Program-made: the position numbers and the translations under genes
From: Spirosoma fluviale
Lineage (GTDB): Bacteria; Bacteroidota; Bacteroidia; Cytophagales; Spirosomataceae
Assembly: GCF_900230225.1 (NCBI RefSeq)
Contig: NZ_OCNH01000001.1
Coordinates: forward strand, 1,860,001-1,924,000
Direction: 5' to 3'
Length of the DNA stretch: 64,000 bases
Notes under the pieces: generated by a model
Databases searched by the model: none
Told to the model about the DNA's origin: nothing
What the model saw: only the letters and a program-made list of their open reading frames with translations
Shown here: positions 62,401-64,000 of the stretch, in pieces
Numbering within the stretch: position 1 is the first letter of the stretch
Layout of the letters: every line of letters starts with the position of its first letter

Positions 62401-62881
62401 ACTAACCTAATTACTCCATTGGGAGGTTTCTTTGTATTTACTTGATGATCGCTACTCGACACCGTTTTTGGGGCAGGCAAGCAGCCAGCACCTTATCACT
62501 TTCTTCTAACGGATTATGTATGCATGCGTCGAGATTTTTTTGATTAAACTTATCGTATGCAAAAGTCTTTAAATATTAACCAATGTACGTTTTAAGTTTA
62601 TTTTAAGTGATTATTACTCATTAGAAGCATTTTTAGCTTGTCTATTTAACATCGGTATGCTGTTCTGTGGGACATGCCGGCATACTCAATAAGTCTTCCT
62701 GTCTGAAATCGTTCCGGGGAGCCCGACCAGTTAACCTACTATAATCCAGTATCCTTATAAAATTATTGGTGTCCAGGCCATCTCTGAGAATAGTAGGTGG
62801 CCCATCAAAGGGTACAGCCGCATAAACATTGCCGAAAATGTTGTTTATTGGGTGTTTTACACAAGACAACCTCATTTGAAA
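62401..62881. other. A+T-rich intergenic region
   Basis: These 481 bp contain no gene I would call. An open frame at 62642-62875 on the minus strand (77 residues, including PPTILRDGLDTNNFIRILDY) resembles nothing I know and has no good ribosome-binding context. The promoter of the serine hydrolase at 62882 should lie here, but I found no perfect TAnnTTTG box. No tRNA or repeat was seen. Confidence 0.5.
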
Positions 62882-64000
62882 ATGTCCTCGAAATTAAGTC
62901 TCCTGTTTTTTCTGGTAAGCACCATCGTCGTTGCCCAAAAGAAAGTTACCCCTAAAGCCGGTCCGTATTTTCCAGCCGCGCATCAATGGGAACACAAAAC
63001 CCCGACCGAGATGGGATTATCGGCAGCCAAAATTCAGGAAGCCATTGTGTTTCATCGGGATAATGAAATAAAAAATCCCCGCAGCATGGAGCAGTCGCAT
63101 TATCAGTCGTTCGGTAAAGAGCCGTTTGGCTACGCCATTGGGCCTTTCGCCGACCGGGGTGAGCCAACGGGGGTAATTGTTTACAAAGGCTACATTGTGG
63201 CCGAATGGGGCGAACCTCAACGCTGCGACATTACGCACAGTGTGACCAAAAGTTTTCTGTCGACGGTAGTTGGTCTGGCGGTCGATAAAGGACTAATCCG
63301 AAGCGTAAACGATACCGTTGCGGGCTATGTGCCGCCCATCGAGTTGTATGATCAGCCCGTTACGCGCCCCGCCGATGAGTTTGGTAAACCCGAACTCATT
63401 ACCCCGTTTCAAACCCCTCATAACCGGACCCTCACCTGGGATCACATGCTTCGGCAAACCAGCGATTGGGAAGGTACACTCTGGGGCAAACCCGACTGGG
63501 CCGACCGCCCCGACCCGGATGCCGCCAAATGGCTGAACCGCAAACGCAATCTGCCCGGTGCGGTCTATGAATATAACGACGTTCGGGTGAATGCATTGGC
63601 TTTAGCCGCCACCAGCGTCTGGCGAAAGCCGCTTCCACAGGTACTTAAAGAGAATGTGATGGACCCGATTGGCGCATCGAACACCTGGCGCTGGACGGGC
63701 TACCGGAATTCCTGGATCGTGCTGGATGGGCAAGCCGTGCAATCGGTCAGCGGGGGTGGACATTGGGGCGGGGGTATGTTCATCAACGCGCTGGATATGG
63801 CCCGGTTCGGCTTGCTGACGCTGAACAAAGGAAACTGGAACGGGCGGCAGTTAATTTCTGAACAATGGATCAACCAGTCGAGAACACCCACACCAGCCCA
63901 ACCAACGTACGGCTACATGAACTACTTTCTGAATACCGACAAAAAGCTATTACCATCAGCATCGGCCAGTAGCTATTACCATTTGGGCAATGGTACCAAC
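62882..64000 (+). CDS. Serine hydrolase of the beta-lactamase/AmpC family (cut by window edge)
   Basis: The ATG at 62882 starts a frame open to the window end (373 residues seen). Signal peptide MSSKLSLLFFLVSTIVVAQ. Motifs: SVTK (nucleophile Ser and Lys, in DITHSVTKSFLS), Tyr-Asn pair in YEYNDVRVN, and GGGHWGGG at the third-motif area is not yet the final KTG/HxG. The family includes esterases, peptidases and beta-lactamases, and the fold alone does not decide. The C-terminal end is missing. Confidence 0.88.
   Translation, partial: MSSKLSLLFFLVSTIVVAQKKVTPKAGPYFPAAHQWEHKTPTEMGLSAAKIQEAIVFHRDNEIKNPRSMEQSHYQSFGKEPFGYAIGPFADRGEPTGVIVYKGYIVAEWGEPQRCDITHSVTKSFLSTVVGLAVDKGLIRSVNDTVAGYVPPIELYDQPVTRPADEFGKPELITPFQTPHNRTLTWDHMLRQTSDWEGTLWGKPDWADRPDPDAAKWLNRKRNLPGAVYEYNDVRVNALALAATSVWRKPLPQVLKENVMDPIGASNTWRWTGYRNSWIVLDGQAVQSVSGGGHWGGGMFINALDMARFGLLTLNKGNWNGRQLISEQWINQSRTPTPAQPTYGYMNYFLNTDKKLLPSASASSYYHLGNGTN

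Noticed and set aside
62642..62875. 77-residue open frame on the minus strand
   Set aside because: It could be a small gene, but nothing in it or around it supports translation. It is recorded only in the intergenic entry.

Overview
The window looks like chromosomal DNA from a member of the Bacteroidota, most likely a Spirosoma-like cytophagalean. The evidence is a SusC/SusD pair, several LytS/LytTR sensor genes, Bacteroidota-type promoters (TTTG, about 19-20 bp, TAnnTTTG), many small outer-membrane barrels and Cys-type lipoproteins, and a generally GC-balanced sequence. The genus is my inference. I saw no rRNA, tRNA, prophage or CRISPR array.

Layout. 1-3.9 kb: a SusC/SusD nutrient-uptake pair on the minus strand, with SusD cut by the left edge. 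4.3-9.6 kb: a secreted protein, then two tandem exported amidohydrolases. 9.7-13 kb: a VWA lipoprotein, an OmpA-like/barrel protein and a hypothetical protein. 13.2-21.9 kb: DUF2071 protein, B12-type radical SAM enzyme, M23/LysM peptidase, thioredoxin reductase, a TPR/PD40/OmpA protein and queE. 21.9-27.4 kb: hisG-hisD behind a His-rich leader peptide, then a VapBC-type module and a tightly overlapping trio (PLP enzyme, deformylase-like protein, GNAT). 27.4-37.2 kb: three LytS-type kinases and one LytTR regulator, interspersed with small envelope proteins and a GH38-related enzyme. 37.3-44.7 kb: hisC, an outer-membrane protein, an AddA/RecB-like helicase, PAP2 phosphatase and metF. 44.8-54.6 kb: a rhamnose/rhamnogalacturonan utilisation locus (RhaT, fused aldolase-dehydrogenase, RhaI, FGGY kinase, GH88/105 hydrolase, RhaM, sialidase-fold protein), interrupted by a REP-associated tyrosine transposase flanked by its own hairpins. 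54.8-64 kb: a DUF2807 lipoprotein, an MlaEFD-type lipid transporter, a CvfB-like S1 protein, a lytic transglycosylase, an A+T-rich polytopic membrane protein and a serine hydrolase cut by the right edge.

The most unusual structure is not a gene. Almost every long intergenic gap carries a long inverted repeat that starts 0-25 nt after a stop codon. These range from about 17 to 55 bp per arm, including one perfect 55-bp pair. Their sequences are mostly unrelated, and many arms are built of short tandem near-repeats (period 7, 8 or about 14). Some sit between co-directional genes that look co-transcribed (hisG/hisD, rhaI/kinase). Other notable points are a histidine leader peptide whose promoter implies an almost leaderless mRNA, an AddA-like helicase whose nuclease motif is lost, and amidohydrolase domains without metal ligands.
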